Positions 9,371 through 17,829 of a stretch of 64,000 bases of DNA are shown in pieces. Every line of letters begins with the position of its first letter. Positions within the stretch are counted from its first letter, which is position 1. The translations under genes and the position numbers were made by a program. The notes under the pieces were generated by a model. That model was not told the DNA's origin, made no database searches, and saw only the letters and a program-made list of their open reading frames with translations. The stretch comes from Rhodospirillaceae bacterium (GTDB lineage: Bacteria; Pseudomonadota; Alphaproteobacteria; Dongiales; Dongiaceae): positions 558,001 to 622,000 of the forward strand of contig JADJQM010000001.1 in NCBI GenBank assembly GCA_016712715.1, written 5' to 3'.

Positions 9371-9482
9371 GTCTCGACCTCAGTTTTCTTGATTGGATTC
9401 GCGCACTTGGCACTTAGCGCGGCAAATTGATCCCCGGACCCGGCAACGTCAAGGGACATCCGGCGCCTAGCCCGGACTTGCC

Positions 9483-10433
9483 TCAATTGACCGCGATCCG
9501 GGCGTCCGGATGACCGTTGTCGATCAACCGCTGCAGTAATTTGTCCGCCTCCTCGACCGAGGCGATCGGCCCCAGCTGAACACGGTAGAAGCGCTGTTGG
9601 TTGAGCATGAACGGGGTGATGCGGGTCTGGTGACCGAGGCTGCTCAGCTTCATCTGCAATTGCTGGGCATTGGCCTGGCGGAGGAAGGCACCGGCCTGGA
9701 TAAAAATATTGCTGGCCTTGACCGGTACGACGGATACCTGGCCAGTCACCTGCGGCGTCTGGATGGCGCCGATGGCGCTCTGCTGCACCGGTTTCGCCGG
9801 CGTTGCGGCGACTGGCGCCGCATTCCCCCCGACAGGTGGCAGGGCCTGGGCAGTGACCGCACCGGCGGGAGCGGCTGCCGGCGGCGGGCTCACGGTATCG
9901 CCACCCTTTGCCGACGCTTTCGCTGCCAGCAGCATGCTTTCATCCTTCATCAGCTCGACGCGGACCTTGGCGGTGCCGTTCTGTTCAAAGGCCAGCAGCT
10001 GCGCGCCGCGGCGCGACATGTCGATGATGCGGTTGTTGACGAAGGGGCCGCGGTCGTTGATGCGTACGACGATCGAGCGGCCATTCTCGAGATTGGTCAC
10101 GCGCACAAGGGACGGCATCGGCAGTGTCTTGTGCGCTGCCGTCAGGTCGTTTTCGTCATAAGTCTCGCCATTGGCGGTCTGCTTGGCATGGAAGCCAGGG
10201 CCATACCAGGAGGCGATCCCGGTCTCGTTGTAATTGTAATCTGCCTGCGGATAGTACCAGACGCCCTTCACCTGATAGGGCTTGCCGATCTTGTATGGGC
10301 CGGAGACATCCGGTTCTTTGCGGGTGATCACCTTGGTGGTCTCGACGGCAAGATTGGCCTCGGCGCAAGCCGCCAACAGGGTCAGCAGGCCCAGAACGGA
10401 CAGATACCGTGAAAACCGCCGAAACCGCTGCAT
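9483..10433 (-). CDS. rlpA: RlpA family septal-ring lytic transglycosylase/lipoprotein with SPOR domain
   Basis: 316 residues. N-terminal lipoprotein signal with Cys23 (LTLLAAC). A double-psi beta-barrel domain follows (about residues 70-160) with GIASWYGPGFHAKQTANGE and RINDRGPFVNNRIIDMSR. Then come an Ala/Pro-rich linker and a C-terminal SPOR domain (about 243-316) that would bind denuded septal glycans. RlpA cleaves naked glycan strands in some species. It is the first gene of the leftward dacA-tmk-holB-metG operon. Confidence 0.94.
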   Translation of the reverse strand: MQRFRRFSRYLSVLGLLTLLAACAEANLAVETTKVITRKEPDVSGPYKIGKPYQVKGVWYYPQADYNYNETGIASWYGPGFHAKQTANGETYDENDLTAAHKTLPMPSLVRVTNLENGRSIVVRINDRGPFVNNRIIDMSRRGAQLLAFEQNGTAKVRVELMKDESMLLAAKASAKGGDTVSPPPAAAPAGAVTAQALPPVGGNAAPVAATPAKPVQQSAIGAIQTPQVTGQVSVVPVKASNIFIQAGAFLRQANAQQLQMKLSSLGHQTRITPFMLNQQRFYRVQLGPIASVEEADKLLQRLIDNGHPDARIAVN

Positions 10434-10577
10434 CTGGACCGCCCGGACCCCTGAATCATCAAGATATTGTGGAATTTTGCAGCCCTTAACCTATCCGCCC
10501 GGCCCGTTTTAGGCAAGAACGGAAAGTGATTCGAGCGTCAGAGCGGGGGCGCCGAGGGCTGAAAAAGACCAAAGTTA

Positions 10578-10610
10578 AGGCGGCCGTCGCTGATATCGCG
10601 GCGGCCGCCT
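10578..10610 (-). terminator. Hairpin, likely terminator of the GMC dehydrogenase operon
   Basis: Nine-base arms AGGCGGCCG (10578-10586) and CGGCCGCCT (10602-10610) flank a 15-base loop. Read on the minus strand, the hairpin is followed by TTAACTTTGGTCTTTTT. It lies 37 bases past the GMC stop, so it fits a Rho-independent terminator separating the GMC pair from rlpA. Confidence 0.6.
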
Positions 10611-10646
10611 CCAGTTCAGGTCTTCGGCAGGGTATTTTCGGGGGCG

Positions 10647-12218
10647 TCAGATTTCCTTCTTTTGCATCTGGTCCGCGATGAACTCCGCCTGCCGGATGGC
10701 CAACGCCACGATGGTCAGCGTCGGGTTCTCGGCGCCGCCGGTGGTAAACTGGCTGCCATCCGACACGAACAGGTTCTTGATGTCGTGGGTCTGGCCATGC
10801 TTGTTGACGACCCCGTCCTTGGCCTCGGCGCTCATGCGATTAGTCCCAAGATTGTGCGTCGAGGGGTAAGGCGGGGTGTGGATCGTGCGCGTGGCGCCAA
10901 CAGCATCATAGAGCGCGCTGCCGCGACCAAAGGCGTGATCCCGCATGGCGACGTCATTGGCGTGGTCGTCGAAGTGAACATTGGGAACGGGCAGGCCATA
11001 GGCATCCTTCTCGCTCGCGTGCAAGGTGATGCGGTTTGTCTCCTGCGGCATGTCCTCGCCCACCAGCCACATGCCGGCCATATGGTCATAGCCTTCCATG
11101 GCGCTGGCGAAGCTCTTGCCCCAGCCGCCCGGATCGAGGAACGCGGCCATGAACGGAATGCCGAGGGAGAGCGTTTCCATTTCGTAGCCACCGACAAAGC
11201 CGCGCTTGGTGTCGAGCTTGGCTTCATCACGCACGATGCCTGCCATGGTCGTGCCACGATACATGTGCACCGGCTTGTCGAAGATGGCATAGACTGAGCC
11301 GGTCATGTGCCGCATGTAGTTCTTGCCGACCTGGCCCGACGAATTGGCGAGGCCATCCGGGAACATCGATGAGGCGGAGTTGAGCAGCAGGCGCGGGCTT
11401 TCGATCGAGTTGCCGGCCACGCAAACGACGCGGGCCTTCTGGACATGCTGATTGCCGTCCTTGTCGGCATAGAGCACGCCGTTCACCAGCCCCTTGTCGT
11501 CATGCTGGACCTGAAGCACTTGGGCGTTCGACCGCACTTCGAGCCGACCGGTCTCCTCGCCCTTCGGTATTTCAGTATAAAGCGTCGACCATTTGGCGCC
11601 GGATTTGCACCCCTGGAAGCAGAAGCCGATCTGCTGGCAGGAGCCGCGATTGTCGCGCGGTTGCGAGTTGATCGCCATGTTGCCGGTATGAAAGTCGGTA
11701 TAGCCAAGCTTCTTGGCGCCGGCCGCCAGGACCTTGTAGTTGTTGTTGCCGGGCAGGCGCGGAATGCCGTGGGTACCGGTCACACCCATCTTGTCCTCGG
11801 CACGGTCGTAATAGGGCTCCATCTCGGCCAAAGTGATCGGCCAGTCGATGAGGTTGGCGCCGGCCAGTTCACCATAGGTGGTCCTGGTCTTGAATTCGTG
11901 TTCCTGGAACCGGAGCGAGGCTCCGGCCCAATGCACCGTCGAGCCGCCGACCGCCTTAACGATCCAGGCCGGAAGGCCCGCGAAATCCTTGGCGACACGC
12001 CAGCTGCCCGACGTGGTGCGCTTGTCGAGCCAGGAGATCTGGCTGAAACTGCCCCATTCATCGTTGACGAAATCCTCGATCTCATGCCGGCCACCGGCTT
12101 CGAGGACGACGACGTTGACACCCTTCTGCGCCAGTTCATTGGCCAAGGTACCACCACCGGCACCGGAGCCGATCACCACGACGACGCTGGAATCGCTGAG
12201 CTCAAATTTGTTTGCCAT
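10647..12218 (-). CDS. GMC family oxidoreductase (gluconate 2-dehydrogenase-like FAD subunit)
   Basis: A 523-residue flavoprotein. The N-terminal FAD-binding loop reads VIGSGAGGGTLANELAQKG followed by VVLEAGG. There are cysteine-containing segments (QQIGFCFQGCKSGAKWS), a central ESPRLLLNSASS and a C-terminal THNLGTNRMS...LFVSDGSQF...NPTLTIVALAIR catalytic/FAD closing region. It resembles the large subunit of membrane-linked sugar or sugar-acid dehydrogenases. It lies 18 bases after a subunit-3 gene. No cytochrome c subunit is adjacent, so its electron acceptor is unclear. The substrate cannot be assigned. Confidence 0.88.
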   Translation of the reverse strand: MANKFELSDSSVVVVIGSGAGGGTLANELAQKGVNVVVLEAGGRHEIEDFVNDEWGSFSQISWLDKRTTSGSWRVAKDFAGLPAWIVKAVGGSTVHWAGASLRFQEHEFKTRTTYGELAGANLIDWPITLAEMEPYYDRAEDKMGVTGTHGIPRLPGNNNYKVLAAGAKKLGYTDFHTGNMAINSQPRDNRGSCQQIGFCFQGCKSGAKWSTLYTEIPKGEETGRLEVRSNAQVLQVQHDDKGLVNGVLYADKDGNQHVQKARVVCVAGNSIESPRLLLNSASSMFPDGLANSSGQVGKNYMRHMTGSVYAIFDKPVHMYRGTTMAGIVRDEAKLDTKRGFVGGYEMETLSLGIPFMAAFLDPGGWGKSFASAMEGYDHMAGMWLVGEDMPQETNRITLHASEKDAYGLPVPNVHFDDHANDVAMRDHAFGRGSALYDAVGATRTIHTPPYPSTHNLGTNRMSAEAKDGVVNKHGQTHDIKNLFVSDGSQFTTGGAENPTLTIVALAIRQAEFIADQMQKKEI

Positions 12219-12236
12219 GATTGCAATCCTTCCCCT

Positions 12237-12770
12237 TCACGCCTGATCCGGCCAGGTGATCTCGTCGAAGCCGCGGTGCAGATAGCCGCCAAGTTCGGCG
12301 GAGGCACCCTCATAGCCATAGATCTTCCAGACATCCGGGTTGTTGTAGATGCCAGTGACGCATTCACCGCGCACGGTCTGGAAGAAGGGGGTGGTGTCGA
12401 TCGCCTTCAATGCAGCCTCCCGCGCATCGGCGTCGAGATCGTCCCATTTTCCGGCCTTCAGTTCCGCAGCACCGGCCTGCAGCAACGTCTTCAACGCTGG
12501 ATCCTTGACCGCTTTTTCGTCGAGGCTGGCCACGACCTTCGCGTAGATCGCATCGTCGAGCTTTTCATGCGGGTAGAGCGCGCGGGTCATTTCGACCAGG
12601 GTTGCAGCCTCTGCCGTGGTAATGGCCTGCGGTGAAATCGCCCAGGCGGCATTCGGCCCGATCAGGATGCCGCCGGCGGTGGCGAACATGGCCGATCCCG
12701 CGACGATCGCGGATGTGCCGGCAAGGAACCGCCGGCGGTTGAGATTGGTCTTCGATTTGGCTGGCCTCAT
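12237..12770 (-). CDS. Gluconate 2-dehydrogenase subunit 3 family protein
   Basis: 177 residues with a twin-arginine type leader (NRRRFLAGTSAIVAGSAMF, about residues 11-29), consistent with export as a folded partner of the FAD subunit. The mature part contains the ALYPHEKLDDAIYAKVVASLD region typical of subunit 3. A strong ribosome site (GGGAGGG) precedes ATG 12770. Its probable role is carrying the GMC subunit through the Tat system, inferred from the family. It is co-transcribed with the GMC gene. Confidence 0.85.
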   Translation of the reverse strand: MRPAKSKTNLNRRRFLAGTSAIVAGSAMFATAGGILIGPNAAWAISPQAITTAEAATLVEMTRALYPHEKLDDAIYAKVVASLDEKAVKDPALKTLLQAGAAELKAGKWDDLDADAREAALKAIDTTPFFQTVRGECVTGIYNNPDVWKIYGYEGASAELGGYLHRGFDEITWPDQA

Positions 12771-12852
12771 TTTTCCCTCCCAAGGGTTGATGCCGCGTTT
12801 TCGCGGTCATTCGTCAATCGGCGTGGCTATGATGCTGGATGTGGCTGCTCCG

Positions 12853-13248
12853 TCAGCGATAGCGTCCATGGCGCTGCAGAACCTCGATCTTGTATCCATC
12901 GGGATCGAGCACGAAAAAGAACTTGGCCATCAAGGCGCCCTCGCGGTGGAATTCCTTGATCGGCAGTGGATTGAGATTCATGTCGCTGAAGCGCTGGTGT
13001 TCGCGCTCAAGATTGTCGACCGCGACCGCGACATGACCGTAGCCATCGCCATGGGTATAGGGCTCGACGCGGCCCTTGTTCCAGGTCAGCTCGATCTCGA
13101 AATCGTTTTCCGGATTGCGCAGATAGACCAGCGAAAAGTCATCGAAATCATAGCGGTCTGCCGGCCTCAGCGCGAAGGCGCGGTCGTAGAAGGACAAGGC
13201 CGCGTCGAGATCGCGGACCCTGATCATGGTGTGAATTGCTTTGGCCAT
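12853..13248 (-). CDS. gloA: Lactoylglutathione lyase (glyoxalase I)
   Basis: 131 residues, VOC fold with two beta-alpha-beta-beta-beta modules. It starts AIHTMIRVRDLDAALSFYDRAFAL, has ELTWNKGRVEPYTHGDGYGHVAVAV in the middle and ends FFFVLDPDGYKIEVLQR. The His, Glu, His, Glu metal ligands of glyoxalase I fall at the expected places. It converts the methylglyoxal-glutathione hemithioacetal to S-lactoylglutathione. Monocistronic or loosely upstream of the GMC pair. Confidence 0.93.
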   Translation of the reverse strand: MAKAIHTMIRVRDLDAALSFYDRAFALRPADRYDFDDFSLVYLRNPENDFEIELTWNKGRVEPYTHGDGYGHVAVAVDNLEREHQRFSDMNLNPLPIKEFHREGALMAKFFFVLDPDGYKIEVLQRHGRYR

Positions 13249-13307
13249 CCATGCCTCGGTCGTGAGTGATGACCGAAAGTCTAGGACCGCCTTTGAGCCG
13301 CTGGGTG

Positions 13308-13709
13308 TTAACCGATTACTGCGCGTGCAAGGTCACGACGCGACGGCGCGCAACTCCTTTTCGACCGCCATGTGACTGGTACCAGCCGCCCCAATTTCGG
13401 TCGTTCCGATACCCAGGTTCTGCTTGGCCTGGGCAACTGGCTGATGCCCTGCTGGCGCTCGATGTGCACAGCGCAGGTGACGCGCAGCAATGAGGTAAAA
13501 TTGCCGACCTCGCCACGCCGCTCCAGTACTTCGCCATACAGCGTACTGATGAACCGCGGGGTCGACATGCCCTCCTGCTCGGCAATCTGGTCCAGGATCG
13601 ACCAGAACAGCGCTTCAAGCCTGATGCTGGTGCTGAAGCCGTCCAAGCGGACCGAGCGGGTAACTGAACTGTAGATATCTGGATCCTGGCTGGCAAAGAC
13701 CTGGCACAT
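13308..13709 (-). CDS. Ribbon-helix-helix domain protein (RHH_4 type)
   Basis: 133 residues. The segment from about residue 16 to 70 (TRSVRLDGFSTSIRLEALFW, then ILDQIAEQEGMSTPRFISTLY) matches the RHH_4 pattern: a short beta strand carrying SIRLE, then two helices. These are predicted small DNA-binding proteins of alphaproteobacteria with unknown targets. The C-terminal 50 residues are basic and probably disordered. Strand and frame are supported by this domain; the C-terminal end is less certain. Confidence 0.72.
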   Translation of the reverse strand: MCQVFASQDPDIYSSVTRSVRLDGFSTSIRLEALFWSILDQIAEQEGMSTPRFISTLYGEVLERRGEVGNFTSLLRVTCAVHIERQQGISQLPRPSRTWVSERPKLGRLVPVTWRSKRSCAPSRRDLARAVIG

Positions 13710-13994
13710 GGCGTTCCTCCCGTTTGAGCCTGCTTACCGATCGCCAATGTCGCAAAATCGTGCCATCAGCGCGGACCGTTCTGGGCGATGACAGGTTGCT
13801 GCCCGTCGCCTGCGGTGCTTATGAGCGAATCCAACTGTAAACACGTTGCCGGGCAGTGCAATCGCTTACTCCAGGTTCGGGCCGGTCGCCGCGGCAATCG
13901 GGGGCAAAACAAACGGTTTTTGGGTCATGATGCCTGACCTGCCTCATTTGCTTGATTTGCGGCCGCAGGATCGATAAGCAGCATCCGGCGGGAC
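13710..13994. other. Intergenic region between the RHH gene and tRNA-Ser
   Basis: About 285 bases with no credible coding frame. It should hold the leftward promoter of the RHH gene and the rightward promoter of the tRNA. An A/T-rich patch with CAAAACAAACGGTTTTTGGGTC lies at about 13903-13926. I see no clear regulatory motif. Confidence 0.5.
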
Positions 13995-14084
13995 GGAAGG
14001 GTGGCCGAGTGGTTTAAGGCTCCAGTCTTGAAAACTGGCGTGGGTGTAAGCTCACCGTGGGTTCGAATCCCACCCCTTCCGCCA
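13995..14084 (+). tRNA. tRNA-Ser (anticodon UGA)
   Basis: A 90-base tRNA with a long variable arm, as in class II tRNAs. The acceptor stem pairs GGAAGGG (13995-14001) with CCCTTCC (14074-14080), followed by discriminator G and an encoded CCA (14082-14084). The anticodon stem CCAGT/ACTGG encloses loop CTTGAAA, giving anticodon TGA. GTTCGAATCC is the T loop. It reads UCA/UCG-type serine codons. Confidence 0.97.
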
Positions 14085-14130
14085 ATCCACGCCGCCAATG
14101 GCGAGACTCTGCGATGAATTGGGGGGCAGA

Positions 14131-15108
14131 ATGGCACGCTGGGTCCTTGCCTTCATGGCCCTCCTTATCGCGTCGACGATCCGCCCGGCCATCGCGGACC
14201 CGGCATTCGCTTTGCCAGCTGCCTGCGCCCTCGGCAAAGACTGTTTCGTCCAGAACTATGTCGACATGGATGCCACGCCGGCGGCTGCCGATTTTTCCTG
14301 CGGCGGGCTGACCTATGACGGGCATAAGGGGACGGATATCCGCCTAACGAACTATGTCGCGATGGAGCAAGGCGTCAATGTGCTGGCCGCGGCGCCCGGC
14401 ACCGTGCTGCGGCTGCGCGATGGCATGGACGATGTCAGCGTGCGCGACACCGGGGCCGACGCGGTCAAGGATCGCATGGCCGGAAACTCGGTGATCGTCG
14501 ATCACGGCGACGGCTGGGTCACTCAGTACGCCCATCTGAAGAAGGGTAGTATCTCGGTTGTGCCAGGACAGCAAGTCGCAACGGGGGACAGGCTCGGGCA
14601 AATCGGCCTTTCAGGTCATACCGAGTTTCCGCATCTTCATTTCGAGGTACGTCACAAAGACCAATCGGTTGACCCCTTCACGGGGGATGAGATGGGTGCG
14701 GGGTGCGGTGTCACCGGAGAGGCGCTTTGGCAACCCGCCCTCACCTATCAGCCGAGCGGCCTGCTGACACTGGGCTTTTCGACCGAGAAACCGGATGCGG
14801 AAGCAGCTCGCCACGGCGCCTATGACGCGGCCATGCCAACCGCAGAGAGTGGCGCGCTGGTGTTCTGGGCCGATTTCTTTGGACTGCAACAGGGCGATGA
14901 ACTCGTGCAACAGCTCGTCGGACCAGATGGCGCCATATTGTCCGAAAATCGCCAAACTGCGGTCAAATCCAAGGTGCAGTTCTTTTCCTTTGTGGGCCTC
15001 AAGAAACCAGGGGCAGGCTGGCGGCCAGGCACGTATCGCGGAACCCTGCGCCTGCTGCGTGGCAACGCGGCGGGGAGCAAGCAGACGGCTGAAATCAGTA
15101 TCCCCTGA
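14131..15108 (+). CDS. M23 family metallopeptidase (LytM domain)
   Basis: 325 residues from ATG 14131, which directly precedes a signal peptide (MARWVLAFMALLIASTIRPAIA). ATG 14098 would overlap the tRNA vicinity and add a non-signal tail. The LytM zinc site is visible: GHKGTDIRL (His and Asp), the QYAHLKKGS segment, and HLHFEVRH. It is a predicted periplasmic peptidoglycan endopeptidase or a degenerate activator; the zinc ligands appear complete. A roughly 110-residue C-terminal domain of unknown function follows. It converges with the LysR gene 9 bases away. Confidence 0.88.
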   Translation: MARWVLAFMALLIASTIRPAIADPAFALPAACALGKDCFVQNYVDMDATPAAADFSCGGLTYDGHKGTDIRLTNYVAMEQGVNVLAAAPGTVLRLRDGMDDVSVRDTGADAVKDRMAGNSVIVDHGDGWVTQYAHLKKGSISVVPGQQVATGDRLGQIGLSGHTEFPHLHFEVRHKDQSVDPFTGDEMGAGCGVTGEALWQPALTYQPSGLLTLGFSTEKPDAEAARHGAYDAAMPTAESGALVFWADFFGLQQGDELVQQLVGPDGAILSENRQTAVKSKVQFFSFVGLKKPGAGWRPGTYRGTLRLLRGNAAGSKQTAEISIP

Positions 15109-15117
15109 GGTGCCGTG

Positions 15118-16044
15118 CTACTTCTGCTTATCCGACGAGGTTCCGCCACCAACTTCACGCGCGGAAATTTCCGCCGTCACCCAGTTGCGCAGGACCGCGA
15201 CCGCGGGCCTTGATTCAGTCCCCACTGGATAGACCAGATCGTAGTGCAGTCCTTCCAGGATCGGTCCGAAGGGTTGCACCAGGGCGCCGCTGGCGAGTTC
15301 CGCGGCAACGAGCGACAGGCTGAGAAGGGCTACGCCCTGCCCGGCTATGGCGGCCTGGATGGCGCTGTTTTCGTCATTGAAGGTAATCCCCGCGGCTGGA
15401 TCCAGCCCCGGAAGAGCGACGCGCTCTTGCCAGGCCGACCAGGTCGGTACGCTGGTTTTGGTTGCCATCGGACCCCATTCGAAATGAATGAGCGTTGCCG
15501 CGCGGAGATCAGATGGTTGCCCTATGCCGAGATGCGGACTGCAGACCGGCGCAAAGCTGTCGCTGAGCAATGGCAGAGATGTGAGGCCCGGGTAGCGCCC
15601 TTGGCCATAGCGGACTGCGGCATCCGCTTCGCCAGCCTGGAGATCGACCGCGTCATCGGACGCATGCAGCCGCAAATCCCAACCGGGATTGAGGGCGCGG
15701 AAACGGGCGGCGCGCGGCACCAGGATCTTGGCAGTGAACGCCACCGTGGCGGATAGTGTCGCAACCTGTCGACGCTGCGGCCGCTTGGTCGCAGCGACGG
15801 CTGCTGCCATGCCGTCGAACGCCTGCCGCATGGCCGGATAGAGCGCCCTCCCCGCTTCCGTCAGCACGACCTTCCGGGTCTGGCGCGAAAACAGCGCTAT
15901 GCCGAGGTTCTCTTCCAATTGACGTATCTGATGGCTGATGGCGGTCGGTGTCACGCCAAGTTCGGCCGCCGCGCGCTTGAAACTCTCCTGGCGTGCGGCG
16001 GCCTCAAAAGCGCGCAGGGCCCCTAGTGGTGGCAGGTCACGCAT
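15118..16044 (-). CDS. LysR-family transcriptional regulator (GcvA-like)
   Basis: 308 residues. The N-terminal winged helix-turn-helix (about residues 7-65) includes LRAFEAAARQESFKRAAAEL, TPTAISHQIRQLE and LFSRQTRKVVLTEAG. The effector-binding domain follows with LIHFEWGP near residue 190, as in GcvA-like regulators. It is divergent from the SMR transporter gene across 126 bases, so it most likely controls that gene and itself. The inducer is unknown. Confidence 0.9.
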   Translation of the reverse strand: MRDLPPLGALRAFEAAARQESFKRAAAELGVTPTAISHQIRQLEENLGIALFSRQTRKVVLTEAGRALYPAMRQAFDGMAAAVAATKRPQRRQVATLSATVAFTAKILVPRAARFRALNPGWDLRLHASDDAVDLQAGEADAAVRYGQGRYPGLTSLPLLSDSFAPVCSPHLGIGQPSDLRAATLIHFEWGPMATKTSVPTWSAWQERVALPGLDPAAGITFNDENSAIQAAIAGQGVALLSLSLVAAELASGALVQPFGPILEGLHYDLVYPVGTESRPAVAVLRNWVTAEISAREVGGGTSSDKQK

Positions 16045-16170
16045 CAGGATTCGCTTATGACTAACTTTGATTCATTCATCGGTTGAGAAGTTCGCGTTTG
16101 TAAGCTGCTACGTCAAGGAGATATCTGGCTAAGACATACCTGAACAGAATTGATGCTATAGGAGCAGATT

Positions 16171-16488
16171 ATGGCCTGGATCTATCTCGGTGCGGCGGCG
16201 GTGTTTGAAGTCATTTTTGCCCTCAGCATGAAATATGCGGAGGGCTTCACACGGGTTGGACCGACAATCGTCACGGCCCTTTCAGTTGTTGGTGGGATAG
16301 GTTTCCTGACACTGGCGATGAAGACGCTTCCCGTGAGCGTGGCCTATCCGATCTGGACAGCCGTGGGCACTCTTGGCACCGTATTGCTCGGTTTCGTGCT
16401 GCTCAACGAGGCGTTGACAGTGGCAAAGATGGTCTGCGCTCTTGCTATCATCGGCGGTGTTGCCGGTCTGAAACTTACCACAGCCTAG
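16171..16488 (+). CDS. SMR-family efflux transporter (SugE/Gdx-like)
   Basis: 105 residues, four transmembrane helices, the full length of the small multidrug resistance family. The N-terminus MAWIYLGAAAVFEVIFALSM has the essential membrane Glu13. KYAEGFTR after helix 1 and the helix 3 segment AYPIWTAVGTLGTVLLG are family hallmarks. The sequence style is closer to SugE/Gdx (guanidinium exporters) than to EmrE, but no guanidine riboswitch is recognisable upstream. It is probably regulated by the divergent LysR gene. GGAGCAG precedes the ATG. Confidence 0.88.
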   Translation: MAWIYLGAAAVFEVIFALSMKYAEGFTRVGPTIVTALSVVGGIGFLTLAMKTLPVSVAYPIWTAVGTLGTVLLGFVLLNEALTVAKMVCALAIIGGVAGLKLTTA

Positions 16489-16544
16489 GCGCGACCAACG
16501 GCAATCGCTAAGCTCGCCCGGGAGATACTGGCTGGAAGAGCATC

Positions 16545-17160
16545 GTGATGCCGTGGACGACGCTGAAGCCCAATTGTTTAGGTAGTTTAGCCGAGGCGCT
16601 GCCTTACTACCGGACCCTTGGCTGTCGCAAGATGGCGGAAGGCTATGAAACGATGCTGGCGAAGGGCGGTGGTACCATACCGCAAAAGAACCAGCTGGAC
16701 CTTGCTGGGTTTGTCGCAGCCATTCCGCACTTAGCCTTGGTCGCCGTCACCAAAGCCCGATTTGTGCATTTACCGTCTAGCTGGTGAAAGGTTGAAGGAA
16801 CGGGTTGGCTTCAATGTAAAGGGCCGAAACTACTACGACTTCGTGCCGTCGGAACGGCGCGTATCCGCCGCCAGAGCGATGCATATGGTGATCGAGACGC
16901 CCTGCGCTTTCCGTGCGGAGATCCGGCAGACCTATTCCGGCGGGCATGGCTTGGTCATTGAGGCCACAGGTTTCCCGCTGCAGTCAGAAGAGCCAGGTGT
17001 CGACGGGTTCATCCTGTTTGCCGATCAGGCGATTGAACCGGATATGAGATTCCATGATGGCCATCCGCAACTGGTGGATGCCAATGTCATTCGGCGCGAC
17101 CTGATCGATCTTGGCAGCGGCATCGACCAGACCTTTGAGGATATCGTTCAGATTGCCTGA
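16545..17160 (+). pseudogene. PAS_5-type sensor-domain protein, frameshifted
   Basis: Two frames make one protein of the PAS_5 group when joined. The first (16545 to about 16755) carries LPYYRTLG...IPHLALVAVTK. The second (about 16755-17160) carries PDLCIYRLAGERLKERVGFNVKG and the rest of the PAS core. A one-base change near 16750-16765 separates them. The joined length of about 204 residues matches the two other PAS_5 proteins at 17148-17705 and 30486-31049. It may be a real pseudogene or a sequencing indel. The last 13 bases overlap the convergent neighbour. Confidence 0.65.
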
Positions 17161-17705
17161 GATACGCTGGGCAGGATCCTGCTGAGCGGGACTTCCACGT
17201 GCAGATCCAGGAACTTGTGCCAAAAGGGATTGCCATCACTGGATAGGAAGATGGCGCCGAATACTCCGGTCGGCCGCCGGCCATCCTCGGAAATCGGCAG
17301 ATTCAGCCGCGCGTAACACAGGAAGTCCTTTGTGTACGATGTCATGTGATCGTGGCTATAGGCCACGATTCCTTCAGCAACGATGCGATGAATCTCGGCA
17401 CTGGTACGATTGAACTCCTCAAAACGTTCCGGCTGCACGTGCCGCTGCCGGATCTCGCCTCGTGTCAAACCACCAGGCTCGAAGCCGAAGGCCCGCACAA
17501 TGTGACTGCCGGCGAGGCGATAACGCAGATCGTCAGGTGTTGCCCCAACTTCGAGAATATAGAGGTTGGACAACATCGTGCGGAGCTCGATTGGGTCGAT
17601 ATCCCGCCGCCTCGGGATAGATCCGCCGGCGGAAAGGCTCAACCAATAGCGAAAGAGGGTCCTGAGAGCCGGATGCAGGATAAAGGAGTCGTCGACAGCG
17701 CCCAT
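17148..17705 (-). CDS. PAS domain-containing protein (PAS_5 family)
   Basis: 185 residues built as a single PAS_5 domain. It has ALRTLFRYWLSL, IPRRRDIDPIEL, LRYRLAGSHIVRAFGFEPGG and SHDHMTSYTKDFLCYARLNLP, the usual order for this alphaproteobacterial group. Signal and output partner are unknown, and there is no attached kinase or GGDEF domain. It lies tail to tail with a frameshifted paralogue. Confidence 0.8.
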   Translation of the reverse strand: MGAVDDSFILHPALRTLFRYWLSLSAGGSIPRRRDIDPIELRTMLSNLYILEVGATPDDLRYRLAGSHIVRAFGFEPGGLTRGEIRQRHVQPERFEEFNRTSAEIHRIVAEGIVAYSHDHMTSYTKDFLCYARLNLPISEDGRRPTGVFGAIFLSSDGNPFWHKFLDLHVEVPLSRILPSVSQAI

Positions 17706-17829
17706 GGCAGCGGCGCTTTATGGAAGGTCGCAGAGGAGGATCATGCAATGGCAGCTTTTCAACTATTCAGCATTGGACCCCACCTTACGCGTAACGCGCC
17801 GACACGCAAAAGCTCATCTCACCAACTCA

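Noticed and set aside
14014..14325. Minus-strand frame with GGIRTHGELTPTPVFKTGALNHSATLP-like translation
   Set aside because: This is the well-known translation of the reverse strand of tRNA-Ser and its flank, not a gene.
16045..16170. Possible guanidine riboswitch before the SugE/Gdx-like gene
   Set aside because: I looked for the ykkC-type aptamer and for paired short hairpins with ACGR loops and saw neither in the 126-base gap.
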